Below are positions 45,254 to 53,993 of a stretch of 64,000 nucleotides of DNA, one piece after another. Location of the stretch: assembly GCF_003610255.1 (NCBI RefSeq), contig NZ_RAPS01000003.1, forward strand, positions 1 through 64,000, in the 5' to 3' direction. Below the pieces are notes generated by a model, which did no database searches, was not told the DNA's origin, and was given only the letters and a program-made list of their open reading frames with translations. Numbering within the stretch: the stretch's first letter is position 1; every line of letters begins with the position of its first letter. Source of the DNA: Streptomyces sp. TLI_171 (GTDB lineage Bacteria > Actinomycetota > Actinomycetes > Streptomycetales > Streptomycetaceae). Position numbers and translations under genes: made by a program.

Positions 45254-46329
45254 GCGTCGCCAAGAAGCTCGCCGGCGGCGGGTCCGCGTTCAGCAGCCTG
45301 AGCGCCGCCAAGGGCGGTGACACGGCGGCAGCGGCGGAAGCCCGGAGCGAGGCGCTCGGCCGCGCCCGCAAGGCGTCGAGCGTGCCGCTGGCCGATGTCG
45401 TGTTCAACCCCCGCAACCCTCGCAAGACCTACAGCGAGGAGGCGATCGACGAGACCGCGGCGAGCATGCGGGAGATCGGGCAGACGACCGCGATCACTGT
45501 GGTGTCGCGGATGGCGTTCCTCGACGCGCACCCGGACGTCGCCCAGGAACTGCTGGGTGACGCATCGTTCGTCGCCCTCGACGGCAACCGGCGGATCCGA
45601 GCGGCCGGCCGGGCCGGTCTCGAGAAGATCCGGGTCGACCTGCAGGATGATCTCGCGGCAACCTCGTCCGCGATGCTCGAGGCCGCGCTGATCGCCAACA
45701 TCCACCGGGAGAATGTGCCGCCGATCGAGGAGGCGGAGGCGATCCAGGAGCTCCTTGACACCGTTCACGGAGGTAACCAGGCCGCGGTGGCGCGCCGTCT
45801 CGGGAAGACCGCGGCGTGGGTCGGCCAGCGGCTGGCGCTCCTTCATCTCGCCCCTGAGGTGAAGGAGATGGTGGAGAGTAAGGAGCTCGGGGTCAAGGAA
45901 GCCCGGAAGCTCGGTGCCGCGACCAGGGCCGGCACGCTGCCGCGCGAGGAGCAGGTCGCGAAGGCGCGCGAGGCACGGGACCAGCCTGCCCCGGTGACCG
46001 TGGCTCGGCCGCGCACGGAACCGGATGTAAACCCGGTTTACTCCCCCTCCCCCTCCCCCTCCGCCTCGTCCACCTCGACGGCGTCCTACGCACCGGACGT
46101 AAACCCGGTTTACACCGATGAGCAGACGGGCGGCACCGAACCTGCTGCCGGCACCGAGGGTTCCGGGATTCCGTCGGTCACGCTGACGGTCGACCCGAAC
46201 GACCCCGCCGGCTTTGCCGTGAGCATCCGCCTGGCGACGACGCCCCGTCAGGCCGCCGCAGTGGCGCGGGCACTGATCGAGTTGTTGGACTCCGAGCACA
46301 ACGCCGAGACGGTCGGCCAACCCGCTTGA
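45250..46329 (+). CDS. parB: ParB centromere-binding protein with embedded parS sites
   Basis: 359 residues. Binds parS, spreads and works with ParA. N-terminal ParB/Srx domain: PLADVVFNPRNPRKTYSEEA, then FVALDGNRRIRAAGRAGL (the CTPase fold; the usual GERRxRA motif reads GNRRIRA). NIHRENVPPIEEAEAI leads to the HTH NQAAVARRLGKTAAWVGQRL. A low-complexity Ser/Pro linker (about 255-300) contains VNPVY twice (260-264 and 284-288), each encoded exactly by the 15-bp palindrome. The C-terminal domain runs from about 305 to 359. Confidence 0.92.
   Translation: MSVAKKLAGGGSAFSSLSAAKGGDTAAAAEARSEALGRARKASSVPLADVVFNPRNPRKTYSEEAIDETAASMREIGQTTAITVVSRMAFLDAHPDVAQELLGDASFVALDGNRRIRAAGRAGLEKIRVDLQDDLAATSSAMLEAALIANIHRENVPPIEEAEAIQELLDTVHGGNQAAVARRLGKTAAWVGQRLALLHLAPEVKEMVESKELGVKEARKLGAATRAGTLPREEQVAKAREARDQPAPVTVARPRTEPDVNPVYSPSPSPSASSTSTASYAPDVNPVYTDEQTGGTEPAAGTEGSGIPSVTLTVDPNDPAGFAVSIRLATTPRQAAAVARALIELLDSEHNAETVGQPA
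46027..46041. promoter_or_regulatory. Putative parS site 1, inside parB
   Basis: GTAAACCCGGTTTAC, 7-bp arms around one C. Read in frame it encodes VNPVY. Confidence 0.75.
46099..46113. promoter_or_regulatory. Putative parS site 2, inside parB
   Basis: Identical 15-mer, 72 bp (24 codons) after site 1, again encoding VNPVY. Confidence 0.75.
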
Positions 46330-46339
46330 CGGCCTTCAT

Positions 46340-46354
46340 GTAAACCCGGTTTAC
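46340..46354. promoter_or_regulatory. Putative parS site 3, after parB
   Basis: Identical 15-mer starting 11 bp past the parB stop codon, outside any gene. Confidence 0.75.
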
Positions 46355-46373
46355 CTCGATGGCCAACCGCGGC

Positions 46374-46451
46374 GGCATCCCGGAACGATGGATGGGCCTG
46401 CACCCCCGAATGGTTTCGGGGGTGCAGGCCCATCCATCGTTCCGGGATGCC
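46374..46451. terminator. 37-bp perfect inverted repeat after parB
   Basis: Arms 46374-46410 and 46415-46451 are perfectly complementary with a 4-nt loop (TGGT). It lies 45 bp past parB and next to parS site 3. A bidirectional terminator is the simplest reading, but the stem is much longer than normal. Confidence 0.65.
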
Positions 46452-46519
46452 TGATCGCGACGGTCATAGAGGCCGACGGCAGGTGCGATGCGGAGGCCTA
46501 AGCCCCATCGGACACCACG

Positions 46520-46675
46520 TCAGAACGGATTCAAGTCGCGCAGGGTCTGGAGAAGCATGGCCAGGATCCGACGTGCTGCGGCACGCCGGTAGCCGTGCCG
46601 CGACCAGACCGCCGGCAGTACCACCCCGGCAAAGACCAGCAGTGCCAGCAGAAAGACCATCAGTTCGGTGCTCAC
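46520..46675 (-). CDS. Small membrane protein
   Basis: 51 residues from GTG 46675, with GAGGGAGTCGAGG just upstream. A hydrophobic helix (LMVFLLALLVFAGVVLPAVW, 5-24) is followed by a basic, helical tail. It is divergent from the NACHT gene and may be linked to it, but this is position only. Confidence 0.5.
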   Translation of the reverse strand: MSTELMVFLLALLVFAGVVLPAVWSRHGYRRAAARRILAMLLQTLRDLNPF

Positions 46676-46855
46676 CCTCGACTCCCTCGTGCCGCATTCG
46701 GTGCTTGCAGGGAGCACCTTCGGGCGATGCCAAGGCCCGGTTCCCGTACCGGGCCGAATCGGTATAGCTCCCCGATCGAGCCAGGCAGAGGCCTACGATG
46801 AGGCCAGCGGATCGGATGGATCCGGAACGTTCCGGGATGCGGGAGAACGGGAACG

Positions 46856-48948
46856 GTGGCGGAACACGCGCGGCAGCGGTTCACCGAGGCGCTGATCGAG
46901 GTCCATCAGGCAGCGGGCGCACCGAGCGTCGAACGCCTCGCCAAGGCCAGCGCCGCCCTCGGCGGACGACCGATCAGCAAGACGACCGCACATCGGCTGC
47001 TGAAGGGGAACTACCAACGCACGCCCGACTGGGACTATGTGGTGGCATTGCTGAACGCATGTCGCAGCTGCGCCCCCGAATCCCGTCCGGTGGCCGCTTC
47101 GCTGCTCGACTGGGCGCAATGGCAGCGTCGGTATACCGAGTTGGAGGCCCGGCTGGCAGAAGGGGTGTCCGTGCCACTCCCCCAGCCCGAACCGGCTGAC
47201 GATCCTGACACGACTATCGCTCTGCAGGCCTACGCCCGCAGAGTGGCTGAGACCTACGGACGGCTTGACCTCGAGGTCCTGACACCGGACCACGACCAGG
47301 GCGAGCAACCGGTCGTGGAACTGCGCGAGGTTTTCGTCCCCCCTTCAGTGCGGGCTGACCCTCCCTCGGTGGAATTGCCCCGCGAGCTGATGCAGCGGCT
47401 GGTCGAAGGCGGGGAGCTGGCCGTGGGTCAACTGCCGCCCGGCCTGGAAGCGGAGCTTTGGGCCGAGCTGCAGGAGGCCTACCGGCAACGGCCCAACCGG
47501 CCCGTTCTTGAAGTCCTCACAGACAACGACATACGCAGGACCGTGCTCCTGGGCGACCCCGGGGCCGGCAAGTCGACGCTCGCTCACTTCCTCGCGCTGG
47601 CCCTGACGGGTGCCGAGGTGGAGGGCGCGAAAGCCCTGGAACCCCTCGCTGGACTCGTTCCCCTGGTGATCGAGCTCCGCGCTTACGCGCAGGAGCGGTG
47701 GCAGGGAGCCACGTTCGAGGCATTCCTCGAGCATCTGTCGGCCACCGAAGGCATGGCGCCGCCCGCAGCCGTTCTGAGCCCGATCCTCGAACATGGCGGA
47801 GCGCTGGTCATTTTCGACGGTCTTGACGAGCTCTTCGATCCGCAGATCCGCGCGGAAACCTCACGCCGCATCGCCGGCTTCGCCGCCCGCTACCCGCAGT
47901 GCCGCATCCTCGTCACCTCGCGGGTCATCGGCTATCACCGCGTCGTCCTCGACGGTGCCGGGTTCGCACACCACATGCTCCAAGACCTCGACGACCGCCA
48001 GATCGCCGCCTTCGCCCGCCGCTGGTACAGCACCGCTTGCCCCGGAAAGCCCGCTGAAGCTACCCGTCTATTCACCCGTCTCAACGACGCCATCACTCGC
48101 TCACGACCAGTCAGAGAACTCGCCGGGAACCCCCTTCTTCTGACGATCCTCGCCATCCTCGGCCGCCGCCAGACCCTCCCCCGCGACCGCCACAGCGTCT
48201 ACCGACACGCCGTCACCGTCCTGGTGGCACGTTGGGACCGCGACGTCAAGCACCTCACATCTCACCTCCCGGCGGCCGTTGCCGACGCCCTTGACGTACT
48301 GGGCCAAGAGGAGCGACTCGAGGTCCTGCGACTGCTCGCCCGGCGTATGCAGGACGGCAAGGACGGCATCTCCGGCAATCACGTCCACGAGCAGGCCATC
48401 TACGAGGTCTTCCGGGACTACCTGGAGCTGTGCGACGTCTCCCCAGATCTGGCCCGGCGGGCCGCGCGTGCCATGGTTGACCAGCTCCGGGAACGCAACT
48501 TCATCCTGGCCCGCTACGGCGGCGGCGTGTATGGCTTCGTCCACCGCACGTTCCTCGAATACCTCGCGGCCGACGATCTCATCCACCGCTACGAACACGA
48601 ACGCGAGTGGACTCCGCAGCAACTCATCGACGAAGTCCTCGCCCCGCGTGCGGTGGACCCGAGCTGGCATGAGGTCCTGTTGCTGGTGGCCGGCCAGCTC
48701 AGGGAACGAGACGCTGGCGCTCTGGTGGACCGTCTCCTTCGTCTTCACCGCGACCACTCCGGTCAGGACGCCGCCGATCTGGTAGTCCTCGCCCTGCGCG
48801 CCCTCGGTGAGGTGAAGAAGATCGGCTCCGTGGCCCAGCAGAGCCGCGATGCGGTCGACGCGATCATCGCCTGCCTCACCGAGCGCGGCGAGACCGACCC
48901 AACCACGATCGATTCGATCGTCCCCCACCTCGAGACATTCAGTTCTCA
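46856..48948 (+). pseudogene. HTH-NACHT NTPase, 5' part of a gene split by an IS
   Basis: Codons 1-698 of a gene that continues at 50374. GTG 46856 follows GGGAG. Residues about 25-75 are HTH-like (RPISKTTAHRLLKGNYQRTP). The NACHT domain has Walker A GDPGAGKS (233-240), Walker B ALVIFDGLDELFD (316-328), the sensor CRILVTSRVIGYHR, and ARNPLLL-type helices (VRELAGNPLLLTILAILGRR). GFVHRTFLEYLAADDLIHRY and the beginning of a HEAT-like repeat region follow. NACHT STAND proteins of this shape often act in antiviral defence, sensing through the C-terminal repeats. The frame runs about 130 nt into the IS and ends at 49081, so the product would lack the sensor. Confidence 0.85.
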
Positions 48949-49010
48949 GAGGGTGGAATGTGAGCTGATGTCTGTTTCGTCGTTGTGGATGGAGTGGCTG
49001 TGCCAGGCGG

Positions 49011-49439
49011 CTACGGCCGTGGCAGGGCGAAGAGGCCCGGCTCGGGCTCGGTCAGGATGCCGCGCCCGGCCAGGCGCTTGAGCTTTGTCCGGACGTTGTT
49101 GATGTTGTTCGGCGTCAGGTCCAGGTCCGTCGCCCCGCATACGGCCCGCGCCCGTAGCGGACTGTCGGCCTCGGAGAACGCGGCCAGGATCTCCTGGTAG
49201 GCCGCCTTGTCCGGCAGTTCCGATCCGGCCGCCGACAGCGTGGGCGGGGTCGGCTCCGGCAGCTCCAGCAGCGTCTTGCGGGTGATCCGCACTTCCTCGG
49301 CAGCCCTGCCGAGTTCGTCCAGCATGGCGGTGAGCTGCGTGATCTGCGCGCGGGTCTGCTCTGCTTGCGCGACGATATCCCGTTCGCGCTCTTCCAGCCG
49401 TACCAACACCGCGCCGAGGGTGAGTTCCCCACCGGTCAT
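49011..49439 (-). CDS. IS passenger protein with coiled coil and winged-helix end
   Basis: 142 residues. ATG 49439 overlaps the transposase stop by 4 nt. Residues 10-55 are a heptad coiled coil (LVRLEERERDIVAQAEQTRA). The C-terminal half looks like a winged helix (LTPNNINNVRTKLKRLAGRG, then LTEPEPGLFAL). It may be a regulatory or accessory protein of the element, or bind its ends. Confidence 0.65.
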   Translation of the reverse strand: MTGGELTLGAVLVRLEERERDIVAQAEQTRAQITQLTAMLDELGRAAEEVRITRKTLLELPEPTPPTLSAAGSELPDKAAYQEILAAFSEADSPLRARAVCGATDLDLTPNNINNVRTKLKRLAGRGILTEPEPGLFALPRP

Positions 49440-50269
49440 GCGCCGCGCCAGGACGGGGTCGCGCTGCCGGTCAGCCGACGGGTCATCAGGTCGCTTATCG
49501 CCCAGTACACCCGGGACTCGGCCGACGAGGGCCGGTGCTCGTAGTCGCGTACCAGCCGCCGGTGCAGCATCAAGATCCCGTTCGTCTGCTCCACCCGCCA
49601 CCGGATCGGCTGCGGGACGAACCCGGTCTCGGTCGGGTTGCGTTCGACGATCTCGACCTCGATGCCCACCTGCCTGCCGTGGTCAACGACGGTCTTCTTG
49701 AACCCCTGGTCCACCATGGCCTTCGTCACCGTGCCGGCAGTACTGGCGGCGACCTTGTCGAGCAGGGCTGTGCCGAAGGCGTTGTCGTGGACGGAGGCGG
49801 CCAGCACCACCACGGCGATCACCAGGCCCAGCACGTCCACGGCGAGTCCCCTCTTGCGTCCCGGCACCTTCTTCGCCGCATCGCGACCCGTTGTCTCGGA
49901 GGGCACCCCGGCCGCGGCGTGCAGGCTCTGGGTGTCGATCACCACCAGGCTGGGGTCGGCTAATCGGCCCCTCCTCTCGCGGACCTGCCAGCGCAGCAGG
50001 TCGTGAATGACCTGGTCAGTGCCGTCATCACGCCACGTGTAGAAGTAGTACTTCACCGCGCCGGCAGGCGGCAGGTCGTGCGGGAGGTAGTCCCACTGGC
50101 ATCCGGTCCGGGACTGGTAGAGCAGCGCGTTGACAATCTCCCGCATCTCGTAACGGCCCTCGTGTCCGCTGACGGAGGGGTGCTGGGCCTTCCACGAGGT
50201 GATCACCGGCTCGACGAGCGCCCAGCGCTCGTCGGACAAGTCGCTCTTGTAAGGCTTGCGGTCAGTCAC
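49436..50269 (-). CDS. IS5-family DDE transposase
   Basis: 277 residues, full length and uninterrupted. The N-terminal DUF4096-type region is YKSDLSDERWALVEPVI and QSRTGCQWDYLPHDLPP. The catalytic acids are Asp in LVVIDTQSLHA, Asp in ASVHDNAFGTALLD and Glu in RWRVEQTNGILMLHRRLVRD. It should be active in principle. Confidence 0.93.
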   Translation of the reverse strand: MTDRKPYKSDLSDERWALVEPVITSWKAQHPSVSGHEGRYEMREIVNALLYQSRTGCQWDYLPHDLPPAGAVKYYFYTWRDDGTDQVIHDLLRWQVRERRGRLADPSLVVIDTQSLHAAAGVPSETTGRDAAKKVPGRKRGLAVDVLGLVIAVVVLAASVHDNAFGTALLDKVAASTAGTVTKAMVDQGFKKTVVDHGRQVGIEVEIVERNPTETGFVPQPIRWRVEQTNGILMLHRRLVRDYEHRPSSAESRVYWAISDLMTRRLTGSATPSWRGA

Positions 50270-50373
50270 GCACCTACCTCAGCACGGCGCCGGCCCGGCA
50301 ACGTGCCACAGACGGCGAGGCCACACGTTCAGGCGACGACAGAACGGATATCAGCTCACATTCCGCCCTCTCA

Positions 50374-51835
50374 GTGGGCCGGTCGCGCACGTGTCATGCA
50401 ATGGTTCAAGATCTGGGGACAGGGACGATTCGCAGGCGCTGGCGCGAGCCTGCTCTGCGCGGTCCACGACGAACCCTCAACAGCTGCCGCTCTCATCGAG
50501 ACCGCCTGGTCGCAGGCTGACCGGGTAGCAGCAGTCAGAGCGCTCGGTCGCTGGGCAAACCAGCCAGGAATCCTCGAAGCGCTGATTCGGCTGGCGGTCG
50601 ACCACTCCGAACCGCAAGTCAGGGCAGCAGCCCTCGCGACCATAGCTGCGTTGCCGCTCGACGCATCCAACTCGGCGACCGTGGTCACCCTCCTGCAGAG
50701 CAGGGCAACCCGAGACCCGGCCCCTGGCCCTCGCCGCGACGCGGTGTGGTTGCTCGGCCGCGATCCCGACAACGAGACCTCCAGAGCCATCGTGGCGGAC
50801 CGGGCGCTGCGAGACCCGTTCATCGCCGTTCGCGGGGCAGCGGTGAACGTGCTTCGCGACACGTGGGGCATCGATCGACACAGCCACATCATTCGTCGGG
50901 TTCCGGCTCAGTCACCGCAGAGCACGAAGAGGTGGTACTTCCCGACAGGCACCGTGGCCTTGGACACGGACGAACTCGTCGAGAAAGTTCGGAAAGAAGC
51001 GCCCAGGGCCCTGAACGCGTGGCGGAACGGAAACTTCGAACCGCTCGAATCCCTCATCCCCATGAGCTTCGGCATGTTGCGAGGCGGCCCGCTGCCCGCA
51101 GGGCTCGCCGCATATCAGCAAGTCTTCCGCACGTGGTTCGAGCAGCACCCCGCCGACTGGTCAATGATGGTCGAAGCGGTCGAAGCCGGACCTCGGCATC
51201 CGTTTCACGCGGTCGCCGCTGAGTTCGTCATCACCGTGAGCGACCCGCTCGCTGACCCCGGAGTGTTCGATCTCCTCATCCGTACGGCCACCAACGGGCA
51301 AGAGGTCCACCGGATGACATTGGACGGCCTCCGACGGTATCCGGCCGATGCCCCCCACCTTCGCGACACCATGCTGCACATCGCCACCCACAACCGAGTA
51401 CCTGCCCACCGGCGCATCGCCCTGGAATGGCTGCTCCAACGCCGACCAACCGGAGTCGACTACGTACCTTTCCTACTCGAGCGCGCAACCAACGAACCCG
51501 ACACAGAGGTCCGGCTTGTCGCCCGCCGCGCACTCGCCCTGTGGTGGCCGAACGACCCCCGCTGCGCCGCCCACTTCCGTGCGCTCGCTCCGCACGAGGA
51601 CACCGTCGAGGAACGCTGGACACGGTTCCGAGGACTTGCGGCCACCGGCAGCACGGACACTGAACTCCTCGGCATTCTGGAGACGGAGCCGGACGACGAA
51701 CTGCGAACCTGGATGCGTGGTGTGATCGAGCCTCACCGTGAGTCGGACCTACTCCGCCGTACCTTGCTTGCCTCCATCACCCGCGCCATGACTCGGCTCG
51801 CATCCTCGAACCTGATGAGAGCTGGACGGAAATGA
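50374..51835 (+). pseudogene. HEAT-repeat 3' part of the split NACHT gene
   Basis: Continues the frame broken at 48948: joining the two parts gives 3,555 nt, an exact 1,185 codons with stop. It begins WAGRARVMQWFKIWGQ. The repeats include ADRVAAVRALGRWANQPGIL, PQVRAAALATIAALPLD, IAVRGAAVNVLRDTW and, later, TEVRLVARRALALWWPNDP. These HEAT-like repeats would be the sensor region. Without the IS the protein would have about 1,184 residues. An open frame entering from the IS could still express this half alone. Confidence 0.85.
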
Positions 51836-51952
51836 CTCTGCGCTGCTTCTGGCCTGGCCGCTGACGCCACGGGCCACTCGGAAGCGGGCGAGAAACGCGC
51901 CGAGCTGCTGTGAGCCGCGGATGACGGCACGGTGGCTCATCAGGAGGTGGAG

Positions 51953-51967
51953 GTAAACCCGGTTTAC
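51953..51967. promoter_or_regulatory. Putative parS site 4
   Basis: Perfect 15-mer at the start of the decayed parB copy. Confidence 0.72.
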
Positions 51968-51999
51968 TCCCCCTCCGCCCTCGAATGCGTCCTGCGGAC

Positions 52000-52014
52000 C
52001 TGCACCCGGTTTAC
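52000..52014. promoter_or_regulatory. Degenerate parS half-site
   Basis: CTGCACCCGGTTTAC: the right half of the site is intact, with three mismatches in the left half. It corresponds to site 2 in the copy. Confidence 0.5.
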
Positions 52015-52219
52015 ACCAGGAGCAGACAGGTGCTGGCCCTGCGGCCGGTGCCAAAGGTTATGGGATCCCTTCGGTCGCGCTGACGGTCGATCCGACCGAG
52101 CTTGACGGCTTCGCTGTCAGCGTCCGACGGGCGACAACGCCCCGTCAGGCTGCCACGGCCGCGTAGCAACTGATCGAGTTGTGGGACAACGTCGATACGG
52201 CTGTCGAAGCTTGTTTGAC

Positions 52220-52234
52220 GTAAACCCGGTTTAC
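52220..52234. promoter_or_regulatory. Putative parS site 5
   Basis: Perfect 15-mer, equivalent to site 3 and positioned just after the former stop codon. Confidence 0.72.
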
Positions 52235-52268
52235 GCGGTCCCCAGCGCGGGCTCTCCGGGGGGAGGAC

Positions 52269-52283
52269 GCAAACCGGGTCTAC
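52269..52283. promoter_or_regulatory. Degenerate parS-like site, inverted
   Basis: On the minus strand it reads GTAGACCCGGTTTGC, two mismatches from the 15-mer. Confidence 0.4.
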
Positions 52284-52654
52284 TCGAAACGGGCTGGCTG
52301 GGCTGTTGACCTCTGAGGCAAGCGGGCCGGCCCGGACCGCCTTCGACGCGCGGCTCCTGATGGCGCGCAAGCTAGAACCGCCAGAAGGCTGCACCCTGAG
52401 TTCCATGGTCGAGGCTTATGAGCTCGCCGAGCCACTGAGCGACAGCATCTGCGACTGATCCGTCAACGCCAGCATGCCTGGGGCGCGACACCCGGAGCGC
52501 CCTGGAACTCCGGAGCCCCTGAAGCCTCACGTTCTCCAGCAGGGCGAGGTCGTCGTCCGGCTGGGTCCGGTCCCAGGGTGAGCGTTGGCACCGGGAGACT
52601 CCAGTTCGTCCGACGCCACCGGCGCGGTGGTCGGTCCTGGTGGTGTCTTCTGGC
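52284..52654. other. Intergenic, no intact gene
   Basis: 371 bp with weak coding bias, between the parS cluster and a leftward gene. I see nothing recognisable; it may be further decayed sequence. Confidence 0.35.
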
Positions 52655-53647
52655 CTATCGGCTCGGCGGCAGTGCAGCCGTCGCGGCGTCCCTGGCTGTC
52701 GCCAGCGCCTCGGTGAGCGACAGGGCAGCTGCGGAGGCCCTCTCAGTCAGCGCCTTGATCTCGCCGACCGCGAGCTCGGACGCCGCCGTCTCTGCGGCGA
52801 GGCCCATGAGGGCCTCGCCCCGCATTTCCAGCCGCTCCATCGCCTGCCGACTGGCCGCGATCCGGTCGACTTCCTGTGCCTGGCGGGCGTAGGCCTCCAG
52901 CGCGACGACCTGGTGCTCGACGTCGGAGCGCGCAGCCTCCAGGATGGCCAGCTCCCCCGCCAGAAACTCCTTGGAGGTCGGCGTCTCGTCGCTGCCGTCC
53001 ATTCGGGCGCTGGCCGTGGCCCGGCTGTACCGGTGCAGCGACTGGGCGATGGACCAGATCTGGTCCGGCATCTGCGTGCGGTTAGCGGTGCCCAGGCCCT
53101 CCATGTCCTGGATGTGCAGCTGGGAGTGCAGGACGGTGCTCTCGGCCTGCTGCGCCCGGGCGAGGAGCGGGGCGGCGTCGCTCGTGAGCCAGCTCGGATG
53201 GATGTAGTGCCCGCGGGCTTGATCGAGGGCCCGTGCCATCCTGCGGCTGTCCGACACCCGATAGCCGAGCAGAGCAGCGGCGCAGACTACGCCGGCTGCG
53301 GCAATCATTGCCCCGCCGTTCTGGAACAGGTCGAGGGCCGAACGAATCAGGGTGGCGACCTGCTCCTCGCGGTGGCCGAGATCGGTGTCGGGGTACGCCG
53401 TGGGCTCACCGATCAGCCATTTGGTCATCCAGGCGGTGGCACCGACGCCCGCGCCTCCCAGCACAGCCTCGATGGACGTTCTCAGCACCCGTCCGCCCTC
53501 GACGTTCGTGACCGTCGCGTCGGCACCGGTGGCCAGCAACTCCGGTGTCTCCTCGACCAGGCCGGCGACCGCGCGCACGACCGACTCGGGTACGGCAGGG
53601 TCGAAGACCGGACGTACCACGACCTTCACGGGCTGGGCCTTTGTCAC
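52655..53647 (-). CDS. Membrane-associated coiled-coil protein
   Basis: 330 residues from GTG 53647, with GAAAGGG upstream. After a short N-terminal domain there are two hydrophobic segments (AVLGGAGVGATAWMTKWLIG, about 60-80; GGAMIAAAGVVCAAALLGYR, about 110-130). Long helices with heptads follow (LAILEAARSDVEHQVVALEA; TERASAAALSLTEALATARD). No family recognised. The layout suggests a membrane protein with a large cytoplasmic coiled coil. Confidence 0.6.
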   Translation of the reverse strand: MTKAQPVKVVVRPVFDPAVPESVVRAVAGLVEETPELLATGADATVTNVEGGRVLRTSIEAVLGGAGVGATAWMTKWLIGEPTAYPDTDLGHREEQVATLIRSALDLFQNGGAMIAAAGVVCAAALLGYRVSDSRRMARALDQARGHYIHPSWLTSDAAPLLARAQQAESTVLHSQLHIQDMEGLGTANRTQMPDQIWSIAQSLHRYSRATASARMDGSDETPTSKEFLAGELAILEAARSDVEHQVVALEAYARQAQEVDRIAASRQAMERLEMRGEALMGLAAETAASELAVGEIKALTERASAAALSLTEALATARDAATAALPPSR

Positions 53648-53938
53648 GGCGGGGCCCTTTCGCGTCGAAGGGTTTCGGTGGGACGAGTGGCCGGCAGGGG
53701 AGGGCTGCACGCCCGGAGGTTGTCGGTGATGAGCTATTGCTCGGCTCACGACCGACCAGAATGCTAGCGCTCACCACCGACAGCATCAGACCGCTTCCCG
53801 AGAACCTCTGCCTCACGGTGTTTGTGATCACTCGTCAGGTGCGGCCGCTGCGTCGCCGGCACGCCTCCCGCTGGCGGGCAACGTTGTGGCGGGTGATGAG
53901 GTGTCGGGATGGGCGGGCCCGAGGCCCAGAAACGCAGA

Positions 53939-53975
53939 AAGGGCTCGCACCGGCATGACGCCGGGGCGAGTCCTT
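53939..53975 (-). terminator. Terminator of the long leftward array
   Basis: A 16-bp stem with one mismatch and one G-U pair and a 5-nt loop, followed on the minus strand by TTTCTG. It lies 19 bp past the stop of the gene at 53994. Confidence 0.75.
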
Positions 53976-53993
53976 CGCTGTTCTAGGTGCGTC

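Larger units (their letters stand above)
48949..50370. mobile_element. IS5-family insertion sequence, 1,422 bp
   Basis: Terminal inverted repeats 48949-48982 and 50337-50370 match at 29 of 34 positions; each begins GAGGG(T/C)GGAATGTGAGC. They are flanked by a 3-bp direct repeat TCA (48946-48948 and 50371-50373), which fits the TNA target duplication of the IS427 group. It carries a transposase and a coupled second gene, both leftward. Removing the element with one TCA copy restores the NACHT frame. Confidence 0.92.
51950..52234 (+). pseudogene. Decayed copy of the parB 3' end with parS sites
   Basis: Aligns by eye with 46024-46354. Shared stretches include GGTTTACTCCCCCTCCGCC-like sequence, GAGCAGAC, GTCGCGCTGACGGTCGA, CAACGCCCCGTCAGGC and CTGATCGAGTTGT. 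The reading frame is broken (for example by TAG at about 52165-52167), yet the palindromes at both ends are perfect. It lies 117 bp after the NACHT gene. Confidence 0.75.

Noticed and set aside
50003-51835. A 610-codon gene starting inside the IS
   Set aside because: Its first 120 codons are antisense to the transposase. The remaining part is the natural continuation of the NACHT gene across the IS.
44296-52283. Replication origin iterons near parAB
   Set aside because: The only iterated sequence is the 15-mer, which fits partition better; no AT-rich unwinding region or replication initiator gene is adjacent.
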